Shown: piece after piece, positions 7,743 to 15,978 of the stretch
Layout: the number at the start of each line of letters is the position of its first letter
Numbering within the stretch: the stretch's first letter is position 1
Assembly: GCF_029382225.1 (NCBI RefSeq)
Contig: NZ_JARLTC010000009.1
Coordinates: 229,400 to 293,399, forward strand
Reading direction: 5' to 3'
DNA: 64,000 nucleotides
From: Spongiactinospora sp. TRM90649
Lineage (GTDB): Bacteria; Actinomycetota; Actinomycetes; Streptosporangiales; Streptosporangiaceae
The notes under the pieces: generated by a model
Told to the model about the DNA's origin: nothing
The model's database searches: none
What the model saw: the letters and a program-made list of their open reading frames with translations, nothing else
Made by a program: the position numbers and the translations under genes

Positions 7743-8869
7743 CGGTCATATCCATCACAACTCACCCGCTGTTCGTCCGGGGTGGCCCGGAACGCGTACT
7801 GCTTCCAGTTGGGACGGCCCGCGCTTCGCCACCACGCGTACGCCTCCTCCAGTCCGCTCCACAGCCGGGCGGGCCCGGCCTGGTGCAGGAGGTGGCTGCC
7901 GTCGGCGTCGGGTTCATAGACCTCGGCCCATGATCCGTCGGGCGTCGCCAATCCGGTGAGATCGCGCCCGTTCTCGTCGGTGGCCCAGTAGCGGCGGGCG
8001 TTGTGGACGTGCAGTTGGGCGCAGAACGCGAACGCCGGGTCGTCGAGGACCTTCGGACTCAGCCGGGTGGTGCCGGCGACGTGATCGCCGGCGGCTTGGT
8101 GTGGTGGTTTTGTGGGGTGACGGGACGGCATGAACCCGGCCCAGTCGGCGAGGAACCGTCCACGCGCGGTGTTCCGCGGGCCTACTTCGGCGAGCAACAT
8201 CGCCCCGCCGACCAGCCCGGCCAGGTTGGTGATGATCAGACCTCCTGGTCGTGTCTGCTCGATCCAGGCGGGCGGGAGGTACGGCAGAGCGCACGTTGAG
8301 ATCATCCGGTCGTAGGGGGTGCAGGCGGGGTGGCCCTGGCGTCCGTCCGCGGTTCGGATCTTTGGGTAGAGGCCGAGCTCGGCCAGTTTCGCTTCGGCTC
8401 GTTTGGTCAGCTCCGGGTCGATGTCGATGGACGTGACACGGTGGCCGCCAAGGCGGCGGCTGAGCAGGGCGGCGTTGTAGCCGGTGCCGGTGCCGATCTC
8501 CAGGACTGTGTGGTGGTCGCGGAGGTCGAGGGCGTGCAGCATGCGTGCCATCAGGCTGGGCTGGGTGGAACTGGAGGTCTGCCTGCCGTGGCCGCCCTTG
8601 GATTGGGCGAATCTGGCTTCCACTGGCTCGCCCTCTATATGAGTAAGGAGGGTGGTGTCGGAGTAGACGCCCTTGAGCCAGGCATCGCGGTGGGCGGGGT
8701 CGGCGCTGGTGATCAGGCGGTAGTGGGTTCCCTGCGGCGTGTTGGTGGCGTACGCGAAGTGGGGGACGAAGTGGTGGCGGGGGACGCTCGCGAAGACCTC
8801 CCGCCAGGTGGGATCGGTGATGGCACCTGCCTGGACGAGCATGTCGGCAAGCCCTTCGGCGAGACTCAT
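7724..8869 (-). CDS. Protein-L-isoaspartate O-methyltransferase-like enzyme of a tgm-type RiPP locus
   Basis: A 381-residue SAM-dependent methyltransferase. The N-terminus (TDPTWREVFASVPRHHFVP) and motif I region VLEIGTGTGYNAALLSRRLG followed by VTSIDID are those of the PCMT (PIMT) family, with a long C-terminal extension as found in the methyltransferases that accompany ATP-grasp peptide maturases in actinomycetes. It would methylate a carboxylate of the modified peptide. The ATG at 8869 overlaps the stop of the degraded ATP-grasp gene (ATGA), showing original translational coupling. Although the frame runs on upstream to 9619, that is fortuitous readthrough of the pseudogene. The 3' end overlaps the end of the convergent protease-kinase gene by 19 bases. 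Confidence 0.85.
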   Translation of the reverse strand: MSLAEGLADMLVQAGAITDPTWREVFASVPRHHFVPHFAYATNTPQGTHYRLITSADPAHRDAWLKGVYSDTTLLTHIEGEPVEARFAQSKGGHGRQTSSSTQPSLMARMLHALDLRDHHTVLEIGTGTGYNAALLSRRLGGHRVTSIDIDPELTKRAEAKLAELGLYPKIRTADGRQGHPACTPYDRMISTCALPYLPPAWIEQTRPGGLIITNLAGLVGGAMLLAEVGPRNTARGRFLADWAGFMPSRHPTKPPHQAAGDHVAGTTRLSPKVLDDPAFAFCAQLHVHNARRYWATDENGRDLTGLATPDGSWAEVYEPDADGSHLLHQAGPARLWSGLEEAYAWWRSAGRPNWKQYAFRATPDEQRVSCDGYDRYLPVE

Positions 8870-9397
8870 CGGGTGCCTTTCTGGAGGAGGTCGGCGATGG
8901 CGGAGGTGATGGGGATTTGGGTGTGGTCTTCGAGCCAGCCGTAGCGCGCTCTCGGGATCGTTGGTGATCAGAGTTTCGGGCACGGCCAGGCCACAGGCCC
9001 TCGCCGTGGCGAGCTGCACCGGCTTGTACTCCGCGGCGGCGACCTTGATCGGATGGTTGATCCACAGGCAGTCCAGCGTGTGCAGCACCCCACCCAGCCC
9101 GCGCCTCGCCTCGTTGTACGCGAAGAGCCGCTCCGGCCCGGACATCCCCTCCGGCAGCCGGAACTGAGTCGGCCGCCGGTAGTAGACACCGGTCACGTGT
9201 CGCAGGGCCAGGCGTACGGCGAGCCCGCGCAGTTCGCCTTCCCAGCGTCCTGCTCCAAGCCCGGCCGTCATCCGCAGATCGAGCGGAAAGTCCCCCACAT
9301 CCACGCGGTGGACGGTCGCGCCCCGCCCCGCCAGCTCCCGGACGACCCGATCGTCATCGGCCGCCAGCGCCAGCACGTACGTCGGGGCCTCAGTCAC
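8866..9397 (-). pseudogene. ATP-grasp ribosomal peptide maturase (TgmB-like), internal deletion with frameshift
   Basis: Reading from GTG 9397, the first ~150 residues match the start of a TgmB/MvdC-like ATP-grasp ligase: TYVLALAADDDRVVRELAGR, VDVGDFPLDL, GVYYRRPTQF, LDCLWINHP, KPVQLATARACGLAVPETLI. Soon after TNDPES near 8950 the family sequence stops, and the next recognisable stretch, in the +1 frame, is the normal C-terminal end YGWLEDHTQIPITSAIADLL plus a stop at 8866-8868. About 150 residues holding the ATP-binding and catalytic part are missing, with the frame shifted. Intact relatives are ~320 residues. The gene start overlaps the peptide gene stop (GTGACTGA) and its stop overlaps the methyltransferase start, so the operon layout is preserved around a dead enzyme. 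Confidence 0.85.
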
Positions 9398-9647
9398 TGT
9401 TGGTCTCTTCACCGGACGGCCGGTTGCCGTCCAGGTCACCTGTGGTCTCCTTGGTCCCACCGGAGTGGCCACCCGCACGCGGCACCAACCGCCGGACATG
9501 ACGCAACCCCCACGGGCGTACGGCCGACGGCGGCTCGTCACTCGCTTCGAGCCGATGACCGGTCGGGTCGAGCGGGAACAGATCCCCGATTCGAGCGATC
9601 CGCCCTCGCGACTCCCCATCCGGCGAGCATTCGAGCAGTACGTTCAT
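9390..9647 (-). CDS. Putative ATP-grasp-modified RiPP precursor (TgmA-like)
   Basis: An 85-residue peptide encoded directly before the ATP-grasp gene, sharing 8 bases with it. It has the family hallmark RPWGLR in its middle and a hydrophilic C-terminus rich in Gly, Thr, Asp and Glu (GDLDGNRPSGEETNSD) that would carry the acidic and hydroxyl residues joined by an ATP-grasp ligase into macrolactones or macrolactams. In the usual tgm order the peptide, ligase and methyltransferase follow each other, as here. With the ligase broken, the peptide is probably not matured unless a ligase elsewhere acts on it. Assignment rests on position and the RPWGLR motif. Confidence 0.75.
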   Translation of the reverse strand: MNVLLECSPDGESRGRIARIGDLFPLDPTGHRLEASDEPPSAVRPWGLRHVRRLVPRAGGHSGGTKETTGDLDGNRPSGEETNSD

Positions 9648-9681
9648 GACACTCCTTCAGTGATCGGTAGGTGTGGGCCAC

Positions 9682-9963
9682 TCAGAACGTGGTCTCCCAG
9701 GCGTCCCCGGCGAAGGCGACGAAAGCTCGGTCGTTCCGGTGCGCGGTCACGACGGTCTCGCCGTACCGGTAGGCCGAGCCGGGCACGAGCCACGCCAACC
9801 GCACGCGGCCACGCCCTTGCGAGAAGTCGTCCAGTGCGCGGATCATCTCCCGATGCGCGACGGCCCGGTTGTCGGTCACTCCGCCGACACCGCACTTCCC
9901 CGCCTCCACCTCCCACACGGCAAGCACCACGCGGGCAGGGTCGAGCGCTCTATCCTCATTCAT
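9682..9963 (-). CDS. Conserved small hypothetical protein upstream of the tgm-type genes
   Basis: A 93-residue soluble protein of unknown function. It starts at ATG 9963 and ends 34 bases before the precursor peptide start, so it probably leads the RiPP operon. The sequence (LDPARVVLAVWEVEAGKCGV, AHREMIRALDDF, RVRLAWLVPG) suggests a compact alpha/beta fold with no metal-binding motif or signal peptide. It is divergent from the XRE regulator gene, and the pairing of a small protein of this type with XRE-TPR regulators is common in actinomycetes. I do not recognise a function. Confidence 0.7.
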   Translation of the reverse strand: MNEDRALDPARVVLAVWEVEAGKCGVGGVTDNRAVAHREMIRALDDFSQGRGRVRLAWLVPGSAYRYGETVVTAHRNDRAFVAFAGDAWETTF

Positions 9964-10075
9964 GGGTCGCTGCCTCTCAGCGATCAAGGAACCCGTTGAG
10001 CTTCGCAAGCGCCTCGACGGGTTCCGCGTTCTCACGCTCCGTGAGCATCCGGTGATGCAATGATGAGCAACAGCG

Positions 10076-10120
10076 CGGTCTTCGACCAGGTGAAACCGTC
10101 GCACCGTGTCGCGAAGACCG
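10076..10120. promoter_or_regulatory. 9-bp inverted repeat between divergent small-protein and XRE genes
   Basis: CGGTCTTCG (10076-10084) and CGAAGACCG (10112-10120) are exact reverse complements separated by 27 bases, inside the 184-base divergent intergenic region 9964-10147. This is a plausible operator for the XRE protein encoded immediately downstream, controlling itself and the RiPP operon. Inferred from position and symmetry. Confidence 0.4.
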
Positions 10121-10147
10121 GTGCAACACATGACGTGTGAGGTCACC

Positions 10148-11452
10148 ATGCCCCTCGGCCCAATGTGGCGAATGCTCGGAACGGCGATGCGCTTCCACCG
10201 CGACGCGGTCGGCCTGAGCCTGCGCGACGTCGCGGCGCGCATTCACACGCACGCGAGCGCGATCGACCGCTGGGAGACGGGAAAGACCCGCCCTTCCGCC
10301 GACTCCGCGCACGACTACGACCGAGCGGTAGGCGCGGGCGGCGAACTCATCGCCCTCCACGCGGAGGCGGTGGCATTGGAACACCGGCAAGGGGGTACAC
10401 CCACGGCGGACACCTCAATAGGTGACGAGGGTGGCGATATGGAACGCCGAGCCGCGATGCGCTTTCTTGCCACATTCACCGCAGGTGCTGCCATTCCGGC
10501 ATCGGCGGTCGACGCCCTGCACGGAGACCTGTGGCGATTCCTGGAAGCGAACGCCAACGACTACAGCCTCAGTGAGTGGGAGCAGATCGCCTACGACTAC
10601 GGGCAGACCGTGTGGACCGAACTGCGCCCTCGCAGCACCCGCACGACCGACCTGGTCGGCGACATTCACGCGCTCAACATGCGACTGCGCCGCGCCAAGG
10701 ACTCACCGGAACAGTCCGCGCTGCTCCGCACCTACGCGCAACTCTCGGCGTTCCTCGCCTGCGAACTCGCCCAAACCGCCAGCCCTCGCGCCTGCTGGCG
10801 TTCCTGCCACGCCGCCCGCACCGCGGCTGACGCATCCGGCGACCGCGAACTCCGGGTGTGGACGAGAGCGTGGGAGGCATCGCAGTCCTTCCACCTCCAC
10901 CGTCGAGGCCCGGCCGCCGACGCCCTCGTTCAACAGGCCCTCGACCTGGCCGACGGCCGCCCCTGCCTCGGCGCGGCACTGGCACTCGAAACCCGCACCC
11001 GCCTCCTGGCGAGCCGCCGCCAGCCCGAGGCCGCCAAACAGGCCATCACCGAACTACGCCAGATGACCGACGACCTCCCCGACGCCACCACGGCCGACCG
11101 CATCTCGGTCTGGGGCATGCCGATGGAGAACCTCGACTTCTCGCGTGCCTTCGTCTACACGGCACTCGGCGACAGCAAGAACGCCGCCCCACTCCTCGAC
11201 GCCGCACTCGCCGCGACCCCACCAGAGAAGGTCGGCGCGAGAACCAACATCGCCCTCATGCAGGCATGGGGCATGATCGAGAACAACGACATCACCCAGG
11301 GCCTGACAAGGGCACTCGAAGTCGCCCACCCCATCCCCGTCACCAGCTACCGCCGCGTGGTAATCACCGAACTCCTCAAGGGCCTCCCCGCCAACGCGCA
11401 AGCCCACCCAGCCGCCCACGAACTCAGACTGGTGGCGACACCTATCGGCTGA
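10148..11452 (+). CDS. XRE-family transcriptional regulator with TPR-like C-terminal domain
   Basis: A 434-residue protein with an N-terminal helix-turn-helix of the XRE type (LSLRDVAARIHTHASAIDRW, then GKTRPS) at residues ~20-70, and a long helical region made of TPR-like repeats that ends near residue 430. Such proteins commonly sit beside small conserved genes and RiPP loci in actinomycetes. The short hydrophobic patch FLATFTAGAAIPASA near residue 115 is typical of the linker in this family. Several starts are possible; ATG 10148 has GAGGT seven bases upstream. It is transcribed away from the RiPP operon and probably controls it. Confidence 0.82.
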   Translation: MPLGPMWRMLGTAMRFHRDAVGLSLRDVAARIHTHASAIDRWETGKTRPSADSAHDYDRAVGAGGELIALHAEAVALEHRQGGTPTADTSIGDEGGDMERRAAMRFLATFTAGAAIPASAVDALHGDLWRFLEANANDYSLSEWEQIAYDYGQTVWTELRPRSTRTTDLVGDIHALNMRLRRAKDSPEQSALLRTYAQLSAFLACELAQTASPRACWRSCHAARTAADASGDRELRVWTRAWEASQSFHLHRRGPAADALVQQALDLADGRPCLGAALALETRTRLLASRRQPEAAKQAITELRQMTDDLPDATTADRISVWGMPMENLDFSRAFVYTALGDSKNAAPLLDAALAATPPEKVGARTNIALMQAWGMIENNDITQGLTRALEVAHPIPVTSYRRVVITELLKGLPANAQAHPAAHELRLVATPIG

Positions 11453-11844
11453 GACATGACGTCACCAGTGCTGCATGCGATCTACTAGGCCGCCCTTCCG
11501 GCGCTCGCAAGGGACAATGCACCCCGTCCGCACAACCCACAAGCTCCCCACCAGCCCAACGCCCTGCCACCACCGGACCCGGTCATACTCGCGCCCGCGA
11601 GATTCAACATGCTCAACAAGTGACCCTGGGCATCGCAGACGCCCTCGCCTTCGGCCTGGATGTCATAGCTGAATGCCGTGAGGCCGACACAGGGAAGCTA
11701 AGAGAAGCCGCCAGCGACATCAATGTAAATAATGATGCCATTGATACATAAGTAGGACAGGTCATAGAGTGACCGAATCTCATACACCACGAACTCGGAT
11801 GCGACCCAATAGAATGCCCGACGTCCTCTGATAACATCGCGGGG
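11453..11844. other. Intergenic stretch without a supportable gene
   Basis: About 390 bases between the XRE gene and the formyltransferase. GC falls markedly towards the right half (for example the run around 11700-11760). One frame through 11600-11751 gives a hydrophilic sequence (LGIADALAFGLDVIAECREA) that could be a remnant, but it has no good start or ribosome-binding site. It presumably holds the promoter of the formyltransferase gene and marks the left edge of the lower-GC region. Confidence 0.5.
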
Positions 11845-11856
11845 GTGCCGGACCCA

Positions 11857-12699
11857 ATGCGTATTGCGCTCGCATCATTCGGTGTTGAGGAGTTCGCTCT
11901 CCTACATGCGGCATGCGCCGATTTCGGCCATATTCCTGCCGCATATGTGTACTGCCGTTCGATGAAACCGAACAGCATCACGGATACCCACGCGACTGCG
12001 GCGATCAGTGACATCGTTGAGGCGCTACCGCCCGGGATGGATCTCCTGCTGCCGGGCAACCCAGAAGGGCTAGCGCACGAACTAGCGGGATACGACCTTG
12101 ACCTCCTCATCGTGTACGGCTTCAACTGGAAGCTCCCCGCTGCCGTTCTCGACACACCCCGGCTGGGCGTGATCAATGTTCATACTTCGCTGCTGCCGAA
12201 GTATCGGGGCCCAGCACCGGTGCTTTGGGCCATCCGCAATGGCGATACGGAAGTCGGGATCACCATCCATCGGATGGACGAACGATTCGACGCCGGTCCG
12301 ATTCTCGCTCAACGTGGCGGCATCCCACTAGAAGATGATGTCGCTCCCCGGCCGCTCTGGGAGCTGATCCGCCCCGTACTCGCCGACCTGCTCGCCAGCG
12401 CCATAGACCAGGTGGCACGCCACGTTCCTGGAACAGCGCAGGATGAGGCCAGTGCCTCTGCCGCCGGGTTCATCGAGCCGGAGTTCTCGGTAGTGGACTG
12501 GTCTCGCTCAGCACGCGAGGTGCACAATCAGGTACGGATGTTCGCGTTCATGGGCCGCGATCAGGCACCCATGGCCCGGGTAGGCGACAAACAATTGAGG
12601 GTGTTCCGCACGTGCTTGGAACCAACGGACGGCATACGTGTCGAATGCGCGGACGCCCCGATCTGGATCGTAGATTCGGAAGCGGTCAAAAGTCCCTGA
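11857..12699 (+). CDS. Formyltransferase-fold protein (methionyl-tRNA formyltransferase-like)
   Basis: A 280-residue protein with the formyltransferase N-terminal Rossmann-like domain. Key features are MRIALASFG at the start, DLLIVYGFNWKLPAAVLDTP, and the family signature INVHTSLLPKYRGPAPVLWA with the catalytic Asn-His-Asp set (N/H in INVHTSLLP, D in HRMDERFDAGPI). A C-terminal domain follows, but it is shorter and less typical than in Fmt. Enzymes of this group transfer formyl from 10-formyl-tetrahydrofolate to an amine, in tRNA, sugars or specialised metabolites. It is unlikely to be the housekeeping fmt because no def or priA neighbour is visible and the base composition differs from the core genome. 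GTG 11845 is an alternative start. Its last 14 bases overlap the convergent NB-ARC gene. Confidence 0.8.
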   Translation: MRIALASFGVEEFALLHAACADFGHIPAAYVYCRSMKPNSITDTHATAAISDIVEALPPGMDLLLPGNPEGLAHELAGYDLDLLIVYGFNWKLPAAVLDTPRLGVINVHTSLLPKYRGPAPVLWAIRNGDTEVGITIHRMDERFDAGPILAQRGGIPLEDDVAPRPLWELIRPVLADLLASAIDQVARHVPGTAQDEASASAAGFIEPEFSVVDWSRSAREVHNQVRMFAFMGRDQAPMARVGDKQLRVFRTCLEPTDGIRVECADAPIWIVDSEAVKSP

Positions 12700-15076
12700 G
12701 ACGCCGGCGTAGTTCGACCGCGCGGGAATCATCGAAGGTAGAGAGCAGATCGACCGCCTGCCCTCGAAGTGTCTGCGCCTCCTCTTCGGAATCCGTATGA
12801 ACCAGGGTGCTCGCAAGGCGGGACAGCGTTTGGGCCAGGTTCCACCGGTCGTCCAGGTCGTGGTGGATGCCGGCGGCCGTGCGATAGAAGTCGACCGCCT
12901 CTTCGAAGCGGCCCATTTGCTGATACGCCTGGCCGGCGCCGTCGAGTGCGAAAGCTTCCCTGCTGCGGTCGCAGAGTCGCCGCTGAATCGAGGCAGCACG
13001 CTGATAGGCGACGAGCGCCTCGGCAGGCTGCCCAGAGGCCCGCTGCACATTGCCGAGTTCGACCGACCAATGGGCCAGCCAGACCGGGTTGTCCTCGTCC
13101 TCCGCAATACGAATCGCTTGGTCGATGGAGCTGTGTGCGGCTGCGACGTCACCTTGTTCCCGGTGCGCCCAACTCAGGTGGTACAGCGCATTGCCTTCGC
13201 TGGCTCGGTCGGCGAGGTCACGGAAGACGGAAAGTACGTCGAGCAAGACATCTATCGCTGCCTGAAGCTGCTGTACCTCGCACAGTGTCTCGGCCAGGTT
13301 GCTCCTCATGAGCGCTTCCCAGCGATGTTCGCCGAGGCGGTGAAAGATGACACCAGCCTGCTCGAAGAACGACCGGGCATCGTCGAGGTGTCGGCGGCGC
13401 AATCCGATCAAGCCAAGTGTGTTGAGAGAAACTGCCTCCCCGAACTGGTCGCCGATCTCTCGGCGAATGTCCAGCGCAGCTGAATGGTTGATCTCCGCCT
13501 CATCGAGCCGACGCGATTGGAAGTACGCTCTGCCGAGGCTTTCCAGGGCTTCGGCTCTGCCGCCGCGGTCGCCGTCTCGCTCAGCGGAGTCGACTCCGAT
13601 GCCGCCGGTGGTGAGCCAGTCATCGAAGGCGTTCTGGTGCATATAGATGGCACGGAGGACAGCGGCGAGTCGCCATGCGGTCCCGTGCGAATTGGCCTCG
13701 GCGGCGGCCCTGGTCACCCCCACGAGATTCGCGCGTTCGATCTGGTACCAACGTAGAGCGCTGTCGTAGTCGTCGAAGGAGAGTGGCGCGACGTCGGGCG
13801 GAACCGGCTCGCTCAGCTTGTACCGGTCGAACGGTGCAATACGGTTCTGCGCAGCGTCGGCCGTGTGCAAGTACCAGTCGAGGATCCGCTGCGAGACCTT
13901 AGTGCGGGTTTCGGGGGACTCTAGGTGGCGAACCTGGTCGACGGCGTAGGCGCGCAGCAGATCGTGAAACTCATACCGCCCCGGGGCAGGCTGTTCCAGC
14001 AGATGCGCGCCGACGAGGACATCGAGTTGCTGACGTGCCTGCGTGATGCTGAGCCCGGCAAGTGCCGCGGCAGCAGGGAGACCGAACTCGTTGCCAGGGT
14101 GCATACCGAGGAGCCGAAACAATCGTGCCGGCGCCTCCGGTAACGCCCGGTATGACCAGGCGAACACGGTCCGGACCGCATCAATGTCATCGTCGCCCTC
14201 GGCAGTGAGGGCGTCCCAAAGGGCAGACTCGTCGCGCAGGTCAGCGATCAGTTCGTCCAGCCGCATCATCGGCCGACTCGCGGCACGTTCGGCAGCGATA
14301 CGTAGCGCGAGCGGGAGGCGAGCGCAGAGCCGAGCGAGCTCGACCAACTCATGACGTTGGTCGTGTCCTCGATAGCGGGCGATCAGAGTTGCCAGTAAGG
14401 CAACAGCGTCGTTCTCCGCCAGGATGTCCAGGCCCAGCCGGAACGCACCATGTAGGGCGACCAGTCCGGACAACCGACTCCGGCTGGTTATCACGACTAG
14501 AGATGTGGCTGCTCCCGGCAGCAACGGCCTGACCTGACCGGCACTTGCGGCGTTGTCTAGTACTACTAACATCCTGCGGGCTGCCAGTAACGACCTGTAC
14601 AACGAGGCTCGATCCTCCACATGGACTGGAATCGCTGTAGCTGGAACGCCCAGGTCGCGAAGGAATCGATCGAGGACCTGCTCTGGCATCGCAGGCAGGC
14701 CAGGGTCATAACCGCGCAGGTTCACGTACAACTGGCCATCGGGGAAATGCTCGCGGACGCTGTGCGCCCAGTGCAGCGCCAACGATGTCTTACCCACTCC
14801 GGCGGTACCGGTGATGACAGTGACCGCTGCAGCAACCGGATCCTCGTGGCTTTCGGTTAACACGCTGCTGAGCGTTGTCAGCTCGACATGCCGGTTGACG
14901 AAGCCTCGTACGTCACCGGGAAGCTGCGAGGGCGTAACTGCAAACACGGGCGCAGATTGATGGAAGTGTACCCCTCCATGCACGTTCCGGGCCTGGACGG
15001 CATCGCCGGAGCCGGACGCCTCTAGGCGGTTGACGTGGCGTGCAGCATCGTCCCGGCTGTCGCGCTCCTCGCCCAT
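12686..15076 (-). CDS. NB-ARC (STAND) ATPase with TPR repeats
   Basis: A 796-residue regulatory ATPase. A short leader ends in QARNVHGGVHFHQ, a motif typical of actinobacterial STAND proteins. The NB-ARC module follows with Walker A TGTAGVGKTSLA (~89-100), Walker B MLVVLDNAAS (~169-178), the sensor region TSRSRLSGL and the GLPLAL-equivalent LPLALRIAAERAA. After the winged-helix region (~residues 330-430) come at least six TPR repeats (for example AEALESLGRAYFQSRRLDEA, AVSLNTLGLIGLRRRHLDDA). It resembles AfsR without the N-terminal SARP domain, so there is no DNA-binding part and it probably works as a signalling scaffold. ATG 15076 replaces a longer, unconserved frame. The DUF6879 pair lies directly upstream on the same strand. 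Confidence 0.88.
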   Translation of the reverse strand: MGEERDSRDDAARHVNRLEASGSGDAVQARNVHGGVHFHQSAPVFAVTPSQLPGDVRGFVNRHVELTTLSSVLTESHEDPVAAAVTVITGTAGVGKTSLALHWAHSVREHFPDGQLYVNLRGYDPGLPAMPEQVLDRFLRDLGVPATAIPVHVEDRASLYRSLLAARRMLVVLDNAASAGQVRPLLPGAATSLVVITSRSRLSGLVALHGAFRLGLDILAENDAVALLATLIARYRGHDQRHELVELARLCARLPLALRIAAERAASRPMMRLDELIADLRDESALWDALTAEGDDDIDAVRTVFAWSYRALPEAPARLFRLLGMHPGNEFGLPAAAALAGLSITQARQQLDVLVGAHLLEQPAPGRYEFHDLLRAYAVDQVRHLESPETRTKVSQRILDWYLHTADAAQNRIAPFDRYKLSEPVPPDVAPLSFDDYDSALRWYQIERANLVGVTRAAAEANSHGTAWRLAAVLRAIYMHQNAFDDWLTTGGIGVDSAERDGDRGGRAEALESLGRAYFQSRRLDEAEINHSAALDIRREIGDQFGEAVSLNTLGLIGLRRRHLDDARSFFEQAGVIFHRLGEHRWEALMRSNLAETLCEVQQLQAAIDVLLDVLSVFRDLADRASEGNALYHLSWAHREQGDVAAAHSSIDQAIRIAEDEDNPVWLAHWSVELGNVQRASGQPAEALVAYQRAASIQRRLCDRSREAFALDGAGQAYQQMGRFEEAVDFYRTAAGIHHDLDDRWNLAQTLSRLASTLVHTDSEEEAQTLRGQAVDLLSTFDDSRAVELRRRLRDF

Positions 15077-15089
15077 CACGGTAGTCAGA

Positions 15090-15716
15090 TTACATTTGCG
15101 ATGGGTGCGTCTGCGAGGGCGGTGGAAGCGCTGCGACGTGGCTGGCGAAGAACGACTGTAGAGGCTGACCAACCTCGTACAAACCCTGGACGAACTGTTG
15201 ACACCGCATGATGAGGTCGCGATCGATGAACCGGCGTACCGACTCCAACACCCCGTCATCGTCGTAGACAGCCTCGTACATCACTGCGGAGCCAAGCGTG
15301 TATATCTCCGGAAGCAAGCTGTCGTCTTCAAACTGCGCGATCTGATCCGGACCAACGATTCGCACGCTACCGCCGCACTGGTCACGAACCCTCAGCGCGT
15401 GGAGCTCCCACTGCAGGTACGGTGTGATTGGTTCTTCGACGACCCGGACTCGGCGTGCGGCGAAGCCACGCTTCCTGATCCGATCGTGATAGTCGGCCAT
15501 GTCGTCCCGACCGGCTTCGAGAATACGCAGAGATTCTTGCCAGTCGCCTTTAGCGAACGCTTCCCAACTGTCATACCCTGGCTCTTTGAAGTGTTGCTGC
15601 CGCTCCAACTTCCAAAAGCCCAGATCGCCGCTCTTCCAGAAATGCTTCTCAAAGTCGACATAGTAGGCGGCCAGCTCCATTCGTTCACCGACGGCGCCAT
15701 CAAGCGGGCTAGGCAT
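15090..15716 (-). CDS. DUF6879 family protein
   Basis: A 208-residue soluble protein recognised by the conserved core of DUF6879: WESLRILE-like QESLRILEAGRDDMADYHDR, RRVRVVEEPITPYLQWELHAL, and the acidic-aromatic TLGSAVMYEAVYDDDGVLES. Function is unknown. In actinomycetes these proteins occur in pairs with small hypothetical proteins and XRE or STAND regulators. It starts within the end of the preceding 89-residue gene (8-base overlap) and stops 13 bases before the NB-ARC gene, so all three probably form one operon. Confidence 0.8.
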   Translation of the reverse strand: MPSPLDGAVGERMELAAYYVDFEKHFWKSGDLGFWKLERQQHFKEPGYDSWEAFAKGDWQESLRILEAGRDDMADYHDRIRKRGFAARRVRVVEEPITPYLQWELHALRVRDQCGGSVRIVGPDQIAQFEDDSLLPEIYTLGSAVMYEAVYDDDGVLESVRRFIDRDLIMRCQQFVQGLYEVGQPLQSFFASHVAALPPPSQTHPSQM

Positions 15717-15978
15717 CAGGAATATCTGCCTTCGCCGCCAGTATGGTCGCCCTGGGAATGATCACCAGTCGTTCGCCGGGGTCAACACTCACTCCGTCCG
15801 GAAGACGACCCTCGTACGAGACCGTCAGGTCCGACCCGATGACGGCGACGTCACCGTTATCAAGCTCCCAGATATCGGGGCAGCTTGAGTTGCCGGAGGT
15901 TTGTCCGAGTTCGTGCGAAGACTTACCTATGCGCCGCTGGAACGATGCCGATGGGTCCGCTTCCCACTTTTCGGACAT
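15709..15978 (-). CDS. Small hypothetical protein paired with DUF6879
   Basis: An 89-residue acidic protein. Its middle (PDIWELDNGDVAVIGSDLT) and end (VDPGERLVIIPRATILAAK) form the beta-rich pattern seen in small partners of DUF6879 proteins in actinomycete regulatory operons. ATG 15978 has a GGGAGAA ribosome-binding site. It overlaps the next gene by 8 bases, which shows translational coupling. No catalytic motif is present; function unknown. Confidence 0.75.
   Translation of the reverse strand: MSEKWEADPSASFQRRIGKSSHELGQTSGNSSCPDIWELDNGDVAVIGSDLTVSYEGRLPDGVSVDPGERLVIIPRATILAAKADIPDA

Noticed and set aside
8870..9619. Possible natural fusion of an ATP-grasp domain to the methyltransferase in one 631-residue protein
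   Set aside because: The joining segment (RRPHPNPHHLRHRRPPPERHP) is an out-of-frame reading of the true ligase C-terminus, which is visible in the next frame with its own stop. The methyltransferase has its own coupled ATG.
11475..11751. Small gene between the XRE regulator and the formyltransferase
   Set aside because: Candidate frames lack a ribosome-binding site, begin inside the XRE gene or are proline/arginine-rich, and match no family. Listed only as a gap.
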